38,049 nucleotides of DNA, from positions 1-38,049 of the IMG/VR virus record IMGVR_UViG_3300050121_000049; one strand, written 5' to 3'. The position numbers were made by a program, and so were the translations under genes. Shown in pieces: positions 31,934 to 38,049 of the stretch. Under the pieces are notes generated by a model that worked only from the letters and a program-made list of their open reading frames with translations, did not search any database and was not told where the DNA came from. Source of the stretch: a virus. Position 1 is the stretch's first letter. Each line of letters begins with the position of its first letter.

Positions 31934-32340
31934 GCCTGCTGTGCCTGTCCTCGCCGTGCCACTACTTGTCCAGACTTGCCTTGCCTGCACTGCTTAGCCG
32001 AACCCGGCCTCGCCGCTACTCGCTCTGCCATGCCTCGCCTGCCTTGCCCGTCCTCTACATTCCGCTCCACGCCATTCCACGCCACGCCTGCGTTGCCGAT
32101 CCGAGACCTACCTCTCCGCTCCAAACCATGCCTCGCCTGCGCTGCCACTCCAATGCCCGCCTGACCTTTCCACGCCGCGCCTCGCCTTGCCTGCATCGCC
32201 TGACCGGGCCCTGGCGTACCTTGCCAGGCCGTGCCACGCCTGCATCGCCTCTCCTCGCCGCTCGACCGATGCCGCTCCATTCCATGCCTGCATTGCCTCT
32301 CCGAGCCTTTGCTGGCCAGGCCGTGCCCTTCCTACGTCGT
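31934..32340. repeat. Pentamer array: GG every 5 bases on the - strand, superperiod about 49
   Basis: On the + strand CC recurs in 5-base steps (on the transcribed - strand GG), with GCCTGC marking a 4-base step once per superunit. GCCTGC starts at 31934, 31983, 32037, 32086, 32135, 32189, 32238 and 32286, so intervals are 49, 54, 49, 49, 54, 49 and 48 (multiples of five plus four, with one near-exception). The sequence between the fixed GGs varies, which suggests selection on spacing of GG rather than on a protein. It separates two genes in the early operon and has no believable ORF. Confidence 0.75.
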
Positions 32341-32610
32341 CGCCTCAAGCTGCTGCACTGAAGGCGACCCCGTTACTTGCTCGACCTTGCCGATGCCGTG
32401 TTCCGCGCGTGTCAACGCGATCACCTGACGGAGTTCGTCAAGCTCAGGCAGCGGGTGAAGATCGAGAATTGAAGAAATACGGTTGAGGATCGCGCCGATC
32501 AGGGCGCGTCTCTTGTCGGGATTTGCTAGGATGACCTTTGTCTGAGTGTATCCATCCGCGCCGCCATGTCTTATCGAGCATGTGGCAATCCTTCCTGTAA
32601 TGTGAGTCAG
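32332..32610 (-). CDS. Small phage protein with unclear start codon
   Basis: The frame ending at 32332 reads like a real protein from about 32610: HITGRIATCSIRHGGADGYTQTKVILANPDKRRALIGAILNRISSILDLH, then LPELDELRQVIALTRAEHGIGK. There is no ATG, GTG or TTG near the RecT gene end at 32622. The possibilities are CTG 32610 (AGGA upstream) or ATT 32589 (GGAAGG directly before). About 85-92 residues. Similar nearby start ambiguity is not seen elsewhere in the operon. Function unknown. Confidence 0.45.
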   Translation of the reverse strand: MTHITGRIATCSIRHGGADGYTQTKVILANPDKRRALIGAILNRISSILDLHPLPELDELRQVIALTRAEHGIGKVEQVTGSPSVQQLEATT

Positions 32611-32621
32611 ATCATCCTGTT

Positions 32622-33767
32622 CTAGGATTTGTCGGCGTCCCTGACCTCGGCGCACTTCGCGGCCAGCTTTTCCTGCAGGGACTCGCGGGCATCGGCGCCG
32701 ACGTTGGCTTTGTTGCGGATGGTCTTTTCCGATTTCCAACGAGCCTCGCCAGCATCGGCATCGGTCAAGTTGACGATCCAGATCGTGGTGGCTTCGACGT
32801 ATTCCTTCTCATTCGTCGGTGTCTTGCCGGCGGCCGTGGCCGCCCCCTTTTCCGTGCCTGCCTTGGAGGGGTCAGCAGCAGTTGAGGGAGCGGCCTGGCC
32901 TGACGCATCGGACGGTCCGGGATGGGCGTCCTTCTGCGACGAAGCTGAATTGCTGGCGGGGCTGGCCCTGTCAGGGTCCTGGGTTTCCTGGGCTGAAGGG
33001 TGGGCCTGCCCCGCCTCCGACGCGTCGCCAGATTTCTCTCCGGTGGCGGCAGACGCGGCGGAATTAGATTGTTCGGTGACTTCGCCGGTTTCAGGGTCAT
33101 GGTCGACCTGGTTGGCGGTCGACGCAGCGCCACTGGCGAAGTCATCCAGCGACCGGCGCATAGCCGGGCTGATGTCGCGCATCGGCGCCGGCTCCATGGT
33201 CTCGATCTCCTCGATCACCGGCATGCCGAGCATGACTTCCGGCGCATAGAGCCGAATCAGCATCGCCGCCGATCGCCAACGCAGCATGTGCTCCGGCATT
33301 GAGGTATACTTGGCGTTCTTCGTCCAGTTCTCGGCGCGCGCCATCTTCATGTCGCAGGTAACCGAGATGGTCTCGCCGGAATCCGCGAGCACGGCGCTGG
33401 CGGTGACGGCCAGAGCATCACCCTCGCCCGACGGTTTCCAGCTGATGCGGTTCTTGAATACGCCGGCCTTGTTGGCGCGCGCGATCACGTATTCGGTTTT
33501 CCAACCAGGCCGACCGCTGACGACGTAGATGTTTTGGAACACCGTGAGCGGCTCCTCGTTGAGCCGGCGCGCGATCTGATAGGCGATCAGGCAATCCGCG
33601 ACCTGGCCCTTGAGATGCGGAGGCACCAGGTTCGACGAGGCGAACACCTTGGCGACGCGCTGGGCGTGCTCGAACGATGCGGGATCGGAGAAGACATCGG
33701 TGGTCGAAACGAAGTGACGTGTTGCAGGAAGGTGAACGACTTCGGCAGTTGCGGCTTCTTCGGACAT
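32622..33767 (-). CDS. recT: RecT family single-strand annealing protein
   Basis: A 381-residue protein with a GGAG site. Residues ~20-215 carry the RecT core (QRVAKVFASSNLVPPHLKGQ..DCLIAYQIARRLNEEPLTVFQNIYVVSGRPGWKTEYVIA...GVFKNRISWK, then MPEHMLRWRSAAMLIRLYAPEVMLGMP). Residues ~215-325 are a Ser/Ala/Asp-rich linker, longer than usual. The C-terminal ~55 residues are helical (EYVEATTIWIVNLTDADAGEARWKSEK). It anneals single strands during phage recombination and pairs with the YqaJ-type exonuclease at 34565. Confidence 0.9.
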   Translation of the reverse strand: MSEEAATAEVVHLPATRHFVSTTDVFSDPASFEHAQRVAKVFASSNLVPPHLKGQVADCLIAYQIARRLNEEPLTVFQNIYVVSGRPGWKTEYVIARANKAGVFKNRISWKPSGEGDALAVTASAVLADSGETISVTCDMKMARAENWTKNAKYTSMPEHMLRWRSAAMLIRLYAPEVMLGMPVIEEIETMEPAPMRDISPAMRRSLDDFASGAASTANQVDHDPETGEVTEQSNSAASAATGEKSGDASEAGQAHPSAQETQDPDRASPASNSASSQKDAHPGPSDASGQAAPSTAADPSKAGTEKGAATAAGKTPTNEKEYVEATTIWIVNLTDADAGEARWKSEKTIRNKANVGADARESLQEKLAAKCAEVRDADKS

Positions 33768-33799
33768 AGAAAAGCTCCTTGATGTTGACGCGTCGGTTG

Positions 33800-34561
33800 C
33801 TACCTAAAGCGGGCTTTGGTGTCGGGGAAAATGCGGGCACCAGTGATCTGGCGTCGCCCGGATTTGACGAAGGCGCGGAGCGCTTGTTCGATCGCGGTCT
33901 GTAGCATGAACGGGCGCAATGCATTCAGATCGATGATGTTGAGATCTTCGATTTCGAATGACCACGCTTCTTGCAGGGTCGAACTGCCCGCTGCCGTCTG
34001 CGTCCGCGCCAGCTCTGACGGTTTCGCGTTGGCAGCATCGGCAGCTTGATCCGCGCGCGTCTCTTGCTCATCGGCCTTCGCCTGGGCGAGCGCGGCCTTC
34101 TCGACGTTGCCGGCCTTCACGGCTTCGGCCGCTTCGCGCTGTGCCTTGGCGGCGGCTTCGCGGGCTACGGCTTCCTCGGCCTCTCGCCTGGCCCGCTCCG
34201 CAGCGGCTTTCTTTCGCAGATATGCGGTGGCACGGGCACCGAGCATTGCCTGGGCCTTGTCGGCGCGCGCCATGAAGCCCTTGAAGAAACCATCGATCAC
34301 GCGCTTGGCTTCAAGATGCGGTCTGCCGGTATCGTCGCGTAAGGCGTCGCAACGCTTCGAGGCCGAGCCAAGTTTTACGGCCAGTGCATTGACCGTTTCC
34401 ATATCCAGATCATCTTCGATCACCAGCGGAGACTCGGCGGCTGCCTTCTCCAGCTCGGTAATGAAGGCCTCGACCTGAGGAAAATCCTTGGCGAGCTGAT
34501 CGGTTGTGATCATTGCCGGACGGTTGTCGCCGGCCACTGGTGTCTTTGCAGCTACGTTCAT
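33800..34561 (-). CDS. Coiled-coil phage recombination-region protein
   Basis: A 253-residue protein between RecT and the exonuclease. Residues ~20-110 (DQLAKDFPQVEAFITELEKAAAESPLVIEDD...LEAKRVIDGFFKGFMARADKAQ) form a helical domain, ~110-190 an Ala/Glu/Arg-rich coiled coil (RKKAAAERARREAEEAV), and the C-terminal part a small alpha/beta domain (WSFEIEDLNIIDLNALRPFM). This type of protein is common beside phage RecT-exonuclease pairs, but its role is not known to me. Confidence 0.65.
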   Translation of the reverse strand: MNVAAKTPVAGDNRPAMITTDQLAKDFPQVEAFITELEKAAAESPLVIEDDLDMETVNALAVKLGSASKRCDALRDDTGRPHLEAKRVIDGFFKGFMARADKAQAMLGARATAYLRKKAAAERARREAEEAVAREAAAKAQREAAEAVKAGNVEKAALAQAKADEQETRADQAADAANAKPSELARTQTAAGSSTLQEAWSFEIEDLNIIDLNALRPFMLQTAIEQALRAFVKSGRRQITGARIFPDTKARFR

Positions 34562-34564
34562 GGC

Positions 34565-35497
34565 TCAAATCCTCTTAACTGCTAGGCGACGATGCTGAGA
34601 AACAGACGCCTCTTTTGGCTTGTGATTGACGGTGATGACCGGCCATGTGGCCTTCCACCCCTGGACACAAAATCCAAGCGCATCGCCGATCTTTGATTTT
34701 ATCTCCGTCTCAAGTTCGGAGACGCGATCTTCCTTCTTCTTGATCTCGGCCTTGAGCGCTTCGCGCTCGTCTAGGAACATCGGCATCGCGTTATCACTTC
34801 GAAGATCGAGAATCGTTCCGTCGTCGCGGCGGAAAAGACGCTTCACCAAATCAGCATCGCGCGTCGGATCGATCGGCGGCTGCACGTTCGCGTCGAGATA
34901 ATCGCGGCAGAAATCCAGGACGCATTGTCTGATCTTGGCCTCGGCGCCGGGGTTGCGTTCGACCGGGAAAACCTTCAGCTCCCACTTGAACGTATCGACG
35001 ATCAGGACAGCAATCATGGCCCAGGGCGCATCGGCAAGCATCGCTTCGGTGAGCGTCTGCAGTTCGTAGGCCAGCGGAACGACGGCCTGATCGTTGTCGT
35101 CGAGCCAATGCGCCTCATACCAAGGTCGCGAAACAGTCTTGCACTGAATTATGCCGACACCTTCGCGGCCGGGGATCACGGCTGCACCGTCTGGCGTCGC
35201 GCCGAGTCGGCTCTCACGGTCGCAAAGGAAAACGCTGGCGGGCTTTATTTCCCATTGCGGAAAATGCCATTGGAGAGCGCGGAACACTGCTGGCTCGCCG
35301 ATGATGCCGCGAAACATTGCATCGTTCATTTCCTGAGGCGGAGTGAGGCCCTTTTTGTCGGCCCACACCTTGGCGGCAGAGCCGAACAGGCCCTCGCCGC
35401 ATACAGCCGGGACATCAGAGGCGGTGACAAAGCCGCGTCGATAATCCAGCCACGCGTCGCGGTTCTTTACCGGATCAATTGCGATTCTTTCGATCAT
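34565..35497 (-). CDS. YqaJ-type viral recombinase exonuclease
   Basis: A 310-residue protein with ATGA overlap to the gene before. Nuclease motifs are DAWLDYRRGFVTASDVPAVCG (~14-34), RGIIGEPAVFRALQ (E68), LGATPDGAAV (D103), VGIIQCKTVSRPWYEAHW (Q118-x-K120) and PLAYELQTLTEAML. Most lambda-exonuclease-like enzymes have E-x-K where this has Q-x-K. The C-terminal ~80 residues are a coiled coil (ERE..KAEIKKKEDRVSELETEI). It should resect DNA ends to load RecT. Confidence 0.85.
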   Translation of the reverse strand: MIERIAIDPVKNRDAWLDYRRGFVTASDVPAVCGEGLFGSAAKVWADKKGLTPPQEMNDAMFRGIIGEPAVFRALQWHFPQWEIKPASVFLCDRESRLGATPDGAAVIPGREGVGIIQCKTVSRPWYEAHWLDDNDQAVVPLAYELQTLTEAMLADAPWAMIAVLIVDTFKWELKVFPVERNPGAEAKIRQCVLDFCRDYLDANVQPPIDPTRDADLVKRLFRRDDGTILDLRSDNAMPMFLDEREALKAEIKKKEDRVSELETEIKSKIGDALGFCVQGWKATWPVITVNHKPKEASVSQHRRLAVKRI

Positions 35498-35826
35498 CGC
35501 CCCGCCTCCAACTTGACATGCTTGCCGGTGACGTCGGACAGTGTCGTCGCCATCATCTGCGCCTGCCCGATAGCTCGCTTTGCGCGTTCGATCTCGCCGC
35601 GATACCGACCCGACGCGGCATGCATTTCCTGCAGGTTCTGCGTCGCGCGGGCCACCTTCACGTCTTTGATGTGGACGGCCGCCGCCAGCAGCATGTTCGC
35701 TGCGGCGAGAATGACTTCCTCGCTCTCATCGATGATCCAGACGGTACCGACGAACACCGGTTTCGTTGCCTGGTCGCAGGTCGCTTGAGCGTGCGCGACG
35801 GAAAGGATTGAGACAACGTTGTTCAT
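35494..35826 (-). CDS. Small helical phage protein, function unknown
   Basis: A 110-residue protein coupled on both sides by ATGA. Mainly helical, with a hydrophobic central stretch (SEEVILAAANMLLAAAVHIKDVKVARATQNLQEM) and a C-terminal helix (ERAKRAIGQAQMMATTLSDV). Located just before the exonuclease gene. No family recognised. Confidence 0.6.
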   Translation of the reverse strand: MNNVVSILSVAHAQATCDQATKPVFVGTVWIIDESEEVILAAANMLLAAAVHIKDVKVARATQNLQEMHAASGRYRGEIERAKRAIGQAQMMATTLSDVTGKHVKLEAGR

Positions 35827-36011
35827 CGGTCACCCCATGAAGAATCTGCGCTGTGGCAATCAGCGTCGGCGCGCAATGTGATTTCGTTGAGAACTCGAAC
35901 GAGGGCCTTCTGTTTGGAAGCCGCCGGTTCGGCGATCTTTGCAGCAAGCGCATGATTGATCAGCACCAGCTTTTTCAGAACGATAACTTCAACTGGGGTG
36001 ATCTCGATCAC
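35823..36011 (-). CDS. Small phage protein, function unknown
   Basis: A 62-residue protein starting with GTG at 36011 (GTGA overlap, GGAGGGCGAG site). Helical (VIVLKKLVLINHALAAKIAEPAASKQKALVRVL). The frame upstream of 36011 is a shadow. Unknown. Confidence 0.5.
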   Translation of the reverse strand: MIEITPVEVIVLKKLVLINHALAAKIAEPAASKQKALVRVLNEITLRADADCHSADSSWGDR

Positions 36012-36151
36012 GACCTCGCCCTCCGCCGATGAATGCTGATGATTGTCGCGGAGTCCTCGGAACGCCGCGCCGGCAGCGGCTTGAAGTAGAGCGCGGCGGC
36101 AACGATGGCGTTGAAGGCTAACCATGCGGCGATGGCGGCGATCCAGATCAT
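36008..36151 (-). CDS. Tiny single-pass membrane protein
   Basis: A 47-residue protein from ATG 36151 (TGATG). One membrane segment (MIWIAAIAAWLAFNAIVAAALYF) and a basic tail. Unknown function. Confidence 0.5.
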   Translation of the reverse strand: MIWIAAIAAWLAFNAIVAAALYFKPLPARRSEDSATIISIHRRRARS

Positions 36152-36444
36152 CACACCACCACGCCTTTCGGAGCCGTCAAACCGATCCATTTGCGAAAGG
36201 CAGTCAACGCATCGACGGCCGCCATTTGATCCGGCGCTTCTGGAACGCCAGGGACAAGCAGAGTTTCAGTACCGGGTATTTTGGTCGGTCGACCGTTCAC
36301 AATCTCGGTGCGGTATCCGTGGCGAGCGCGTACTTCGATAAAATCGCGCAACACCTTCGCTGGGCCACGCGCAACTGGCAGTGCGCCATCAGGCATCGCG
36401 CGGCCGAACTCGATCAGGCCTGAGGCGTAGCAATATGCTCTCAT
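36151..36444 (-). CDS. Conserved phage protein of unknown function
   Basis: A 97-residue protein from ATG 36444 (ATGA). MRAYCYASGLIEFG..MPDGALPVARGPAKVLRDFIEVRARHGYRTE is a pattern I recall in rhizobial phage hypotheticals, followed by LVPGVPEAPDQMAAVDALTAFRKWI. Role unknown. Confidence 0.6.
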   Translation of the reverse strand: MRAYCYASGLIEFGRAMPDGALPVARGPAKVLRDFIEVRARHGYRTEIVNGRPTKIPGTETLLVPGVPEAPDQMAAVDALTAFRKWIGLTAPKGVVV

Positions 36445-36683
36445 GACAGCCACTCCCGATGTGCGACGGAACTCAGCCTACGATCTCGGACAGGCGGCAG
36501 ATCCGGCACGTCGCCGTGGACCCCCTCCTGCTTCAACCGCATCCAGCCGCCGACCGTCCGCATGGCGGTTTCGTAGCCGATGCACCAGCCGATGATGCCA
36601 AGTGGTCCGCCGAAGCCGGTGGCGCCGATGGCGAGGCCGGCGTAGAACGGATGCAAGATGGCGAAGGCGATGAGGTCGGCCAT
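36441..36683 (-). CDS. Small membrane-associated protein
   Basis: An 80-residue protein from 36683 (TGATG). Hydrophobic, glycine-rich N-terminal half (IAFAILHPFYAGLAIGATGFGGPLGIIGWCIGY) and a polar tail. Unknown. Confidence 0.55.
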   Translation of the reverse strand: MADLIAFAILHPFYAGLAIGATGFGGPLGIIGWCIGYETAMRTVGGWMRLKQEGVHGDVPDLPPVRDRRLSSVAHREWLS

Positions 36684-36910
36684 CACATCGCCCTCGCCGC
36701 TTTGAGCGCCGGATACGCGCGGCTCTCAACCAGCCGCCAGAGTTTCTCGGCGGTCTCGTCGTCGCGCAGTACGAACCATCGGTAAGGATCGGTCGCGAAC
36801 AGGCACCACATCGTGAAGTCGTTGGCGCCGATGACGCCAGCCTCGACGAGCTCGTGCCGGTCGATCGAGCGGAGGATGCAGAGGCGGTTGCGGAATTCTA
36901 AGCGGGTCAT
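36683..36910 (-). CDS. Small phage protein, function unknown
   Basis: A 75-residue protein coupled by ATGA to the gene before. Helical and aromatic (NDFTMWCLFATDPYRWFVLRDDETAEKLWRLVE). No recognised family. Confidence 0.55.
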   Translation of the reverse strand: MTRLEFRNRLCILRSIDRHELVEAGVIGANDFTMWCLFATDPYRWFVLRDDETAEKLWRLVESRAYPALKAARAM

Positions 36911-37248
36911 TGGGACACCGCTTTTTCGGCGGCTCGAAATTCGTCGCTGGTGCTCGTCTTACGCCCGGCGGCGACCATCGCGTCGTAGGCTTCGAGGGCC
37001 CTAACCGCTTTCGAGAGGGCCTTTCGGAGGTCCAGCATGTCGCCCGGGTGATGATCGTAGTCGCTTCTGCGGCGCCGCATCTTGAGACCGCCGATTTCCT
37101 CGATCATGTCCGTCGCGGAGCCGACGATGGCGACCGACAGGTGAATGAAGTTGTCGTAGGTTTCCGGAGCGATGTGAACTGTCCGACCATCGTGCTTGCG
37201 CTGGTCGCGAGCGTGATCGGCGGTTTCGTCGGCTGTGGCGGCGCGCAT
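36907..37248 (-). CDS. Small phage protein, function unknown
   Basis: A 113-residue protein; I prefer ATG 37248 to 37284, because the tiny membrane ORF upstream ends at 37250. Basic and His-rich start (ETADHARDQRKHDGRTVH), then helical (MLDLRKALSKAVRALEAYDAMVAAGRK). Unknown. Confidence 0.5.
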   Translation of the reverse strand: MRAATADETADHARDQRKHDGRTVHIAPETYDNFIHLSVAIVGSATDMIEEIGGLKMRRRRSDYDHHPGDMLDLRKALSKAVRALEAYDAMVAAGRKTSTSDEFRAAEKAVSQ

Positions 37249-37249
37249 C

Positions 37250-37357
37250 TCAAATCCCCCAAACGAGGAACGAGAGCGCCGCAACCCCGGGCGCCGCGAT
37301 CAGCGCCAGAAGTGTCGTGATGAGGAAGATGTGGATGTCTGAGGTGGTGGAATGCAT
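37250..37357 (-). CDS. Tiny single-pass membrane protein
   Basis: A 35-residue ORF whose ATG overlaps the previous stop (TGATG at 37359-37355). It is almost wholly a membrane segment (IHIFLITTLLALIAAPGVAALSF). Tight coupling supports it as real. Unknown role. Confidence 0.5.
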   Translation of the reverse strand: MHSTTSDIHIFLITTLLALIAAPGVAALSFLVWGI

Positions 37358-37857
37358 CACGGCACCACCTGAAAGGCCGTGTCACGCACCTCGCCCCAAG
37401 CGTAGCTGTCGATCGGGCGGTAGAAGCCCGCCTTCGATAGCGCAGCCAGATAGCTGCGGAACGACTTGTCGCCCATGCCAGCAGGCCGAGCGTTGTCGAG
37501 GTAGACATCGCGCCACTCGCCCGTGGACGGCCCCTCTGCATGCTGGCAAAGGGATTCGAGGACTTCCTTGGCTTTGGAGGTCAGCTCTGGCTCGACCGCG
37601 GCAGCGCCCAGCGAGCGCAGTTTGGGTTCCGGCTCTTGCTGCCGGGTGTCATCCGAATTGAAAACCCGGAGCTGCCGGCCATCCTCGTAGGACCTCCAGG
37701 CCTGCATCGTCTTGTTGGCCTGATCGAGCAAGGCCGCTTTCGGCATCGAGCCGGCCCGCACCAGCTTGTTCTCGTCGATGAAAGCGTTGCGAACTTGCCA
37801 TTCGCCGCCAGGTGCGCGGGACTGAACGTTGATCGTTGTTTCGGTGTGGGAATGCAT
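37357..37857 (-). CDS. First gene of early operon; winged-helix-like phage protein
   Basis: A 166-residue protein from ATG 37857 with a GGAGGG site; an ATG at 37869 lies before that site. The C-terminal ~75 residues (SKAKEVLESLCQHAEGPSTGEWRDVYLDN...GDKSFRSYLAALSKAGFYRP) look like a winged helix. The N-terminal part (WQVRNAFIDENKLVRAGSMPKAALLDQANKTMQAWRSY) is unassigned. As the leading early gene behind an operator-controlled promoter it may be a regulator or replication protein. Confidence 0.6.
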   Translation of the reverse strand: MHSHTETTINVQSRAPGGEWQVRNAFIDENKLVRAGSMPKAALLDQANKTMQAWRSYEDGRQLRVFNSDDTRQQEPEPKLRSLGAAAVEPELTSKAKEVLESLCQHAEGPSTGEWRDVYLDNARPAGMGDKSFRSYLAALSKAGFYRPIDSYAWGEVRDTAFQVVP

Positions 37858-37880
37858 GGGACCCTCCAAGGCGATGGAGG

Positions 37881-37903
37881 GAAGTTACACCTATCGAAAC
37901 TTC
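37881..37903. promoter_or_regulatory. Repressor-type operator 1
   Basis: GAAGTT, 11 bases, AACTTC: an exact inverted repeat with CCTATCGA inside. It overlaps the early promoter spacer and -10, as expected for repression. Confidence 0.65.
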
Positions 37904-37911
37904 CATGTCAA
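37882..37911 (-). promoter_or_regulatory. Sigma70-like early promoter
   Basis: Reading the - strand: -35 TTGACA (37911-37906), 18-bp spacer, -10 TAACTT (37887-37882), giving a start near 37875 and a leader of about 18 bases before the first early ATG at 37857. The -35 is perfect and the -10 is a 4/6 match. Operator 1 covers the spacer and the -10. Confidence 0.7.
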
Positions 37912-37915
37912 GCGG

Positions 37916-37938
37916 AAAGTTTAGCCTATCGAAACTTT
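37916..37938. promoter_or_regulatory. Repressor-type operator 2
   Basis: AAAGTT, 11 bases, AACTTT: same arm spacing and the same CCTATCGAAACTT half as operator 1, 35 bp centre to centre, just upstream of the -35. A further inverted CGATAGG lies at 38007-38013 and may belong to a third site. The repressor gene is not in the window. Confidence 0.65.
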
Positions 37939-38049
37939 TGCCTCGATGCGGCACCGCACCACGAATTTCGAGTTAACGGCCTCGAAAAATCGGCGACATC
38001 GATTCGCGATAGGAAAGGGGCTGCCAGAAAGGGAAACGAGCTCTCCCAA

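Noticed and set aside
31921-32486. Long Arg/Gly/Gln-rich ORFs on both strands over the pentamer array
   Set aside because: They arise from GC-rich 5-base periodicity, which is not a codon multiple. The believable gene starts at 31920 after the array.

Overview
The window is a temperate, contractile-tailed (myovirus-type) phage or prophage of a GC-rich alphaproteobacterium. Codon use, GC content and many small conserved ORFs resemble phages of Bradyrhizobium-like Rhizobiales; the host assignment is inference. Every gene I can interpret is phage-type and no chromosomal host gene is visible. The integrase lies between the lysis and early modules, so the order fits a circular or virion-order phage genome, or a prophage whose ends lie outside.

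Left half (1-18250, + strand): tail and lysis modules. The order is sheath (5' end cut off), tube, chaperone with a likely -1 frameshift extension, short tape measure with a muramidase-like domain, Dit-like protein, baseplate plug, hub, gp138-type spike, gp25-like wedge, baseplate J, a DUF2612-type protein, and two tail-fibre/tailspike genes that both start with Sec-type signal peptides. A terminator follows, then an endolysin, a papain-like hydrolase and a row of small membrane, coiled-coil and exported proteins. A strong terminator near 18351-18399 closes this block. A gene-poor stretch with repeated GGTTAG/CTAACC words (candidate integrase sites) separates it from the convergent integrase.

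Right half (18759-37857, - strand): integrase and one long early operon of translationally coupled genes, read from a sigma70-like promoter at 37882-37911 that is overlaid by two matching repressor-type operators. In transcription order: winged-helix protein, small proteins, YqaJ-type exonuclease, coiled-coil protein, RecT annealing protein, repeat regions, a Tas/Nop-like protein, small zinc-ribbon proteins, a free-standing HNH endonuclease, DEDDh exonuclease, the C-terminal half of a cytosine methyltransferase, a ParB-like protein, more zinc-ribbon proteins, a Gp37/Gp68 protein carrying an in-frame HNH insertion, then the integrase.

The most striking element is at 30655-31149: a perfectly regular array of 14 units of 36 bp. 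Each unit is a 9-bp repeat (TGGCTCGCT), a 9-bp unique spacer, a second 9-bp repeat (TGGRTTNCT) and a second 9-bp unique spacer. It abuts the start codon of a 322-residue protein with a coiled coil and an IS110/Nop-like domain but no nuclease domain. This is the architecture of a TIGR-Tas RNA-guided DNA-targeting system, here in nuclease-less form inside a phage early operon. A second, different non-coding array at about 31934-32340 has GG every five bases on the transcribed strand, with a superperiod of about 49.
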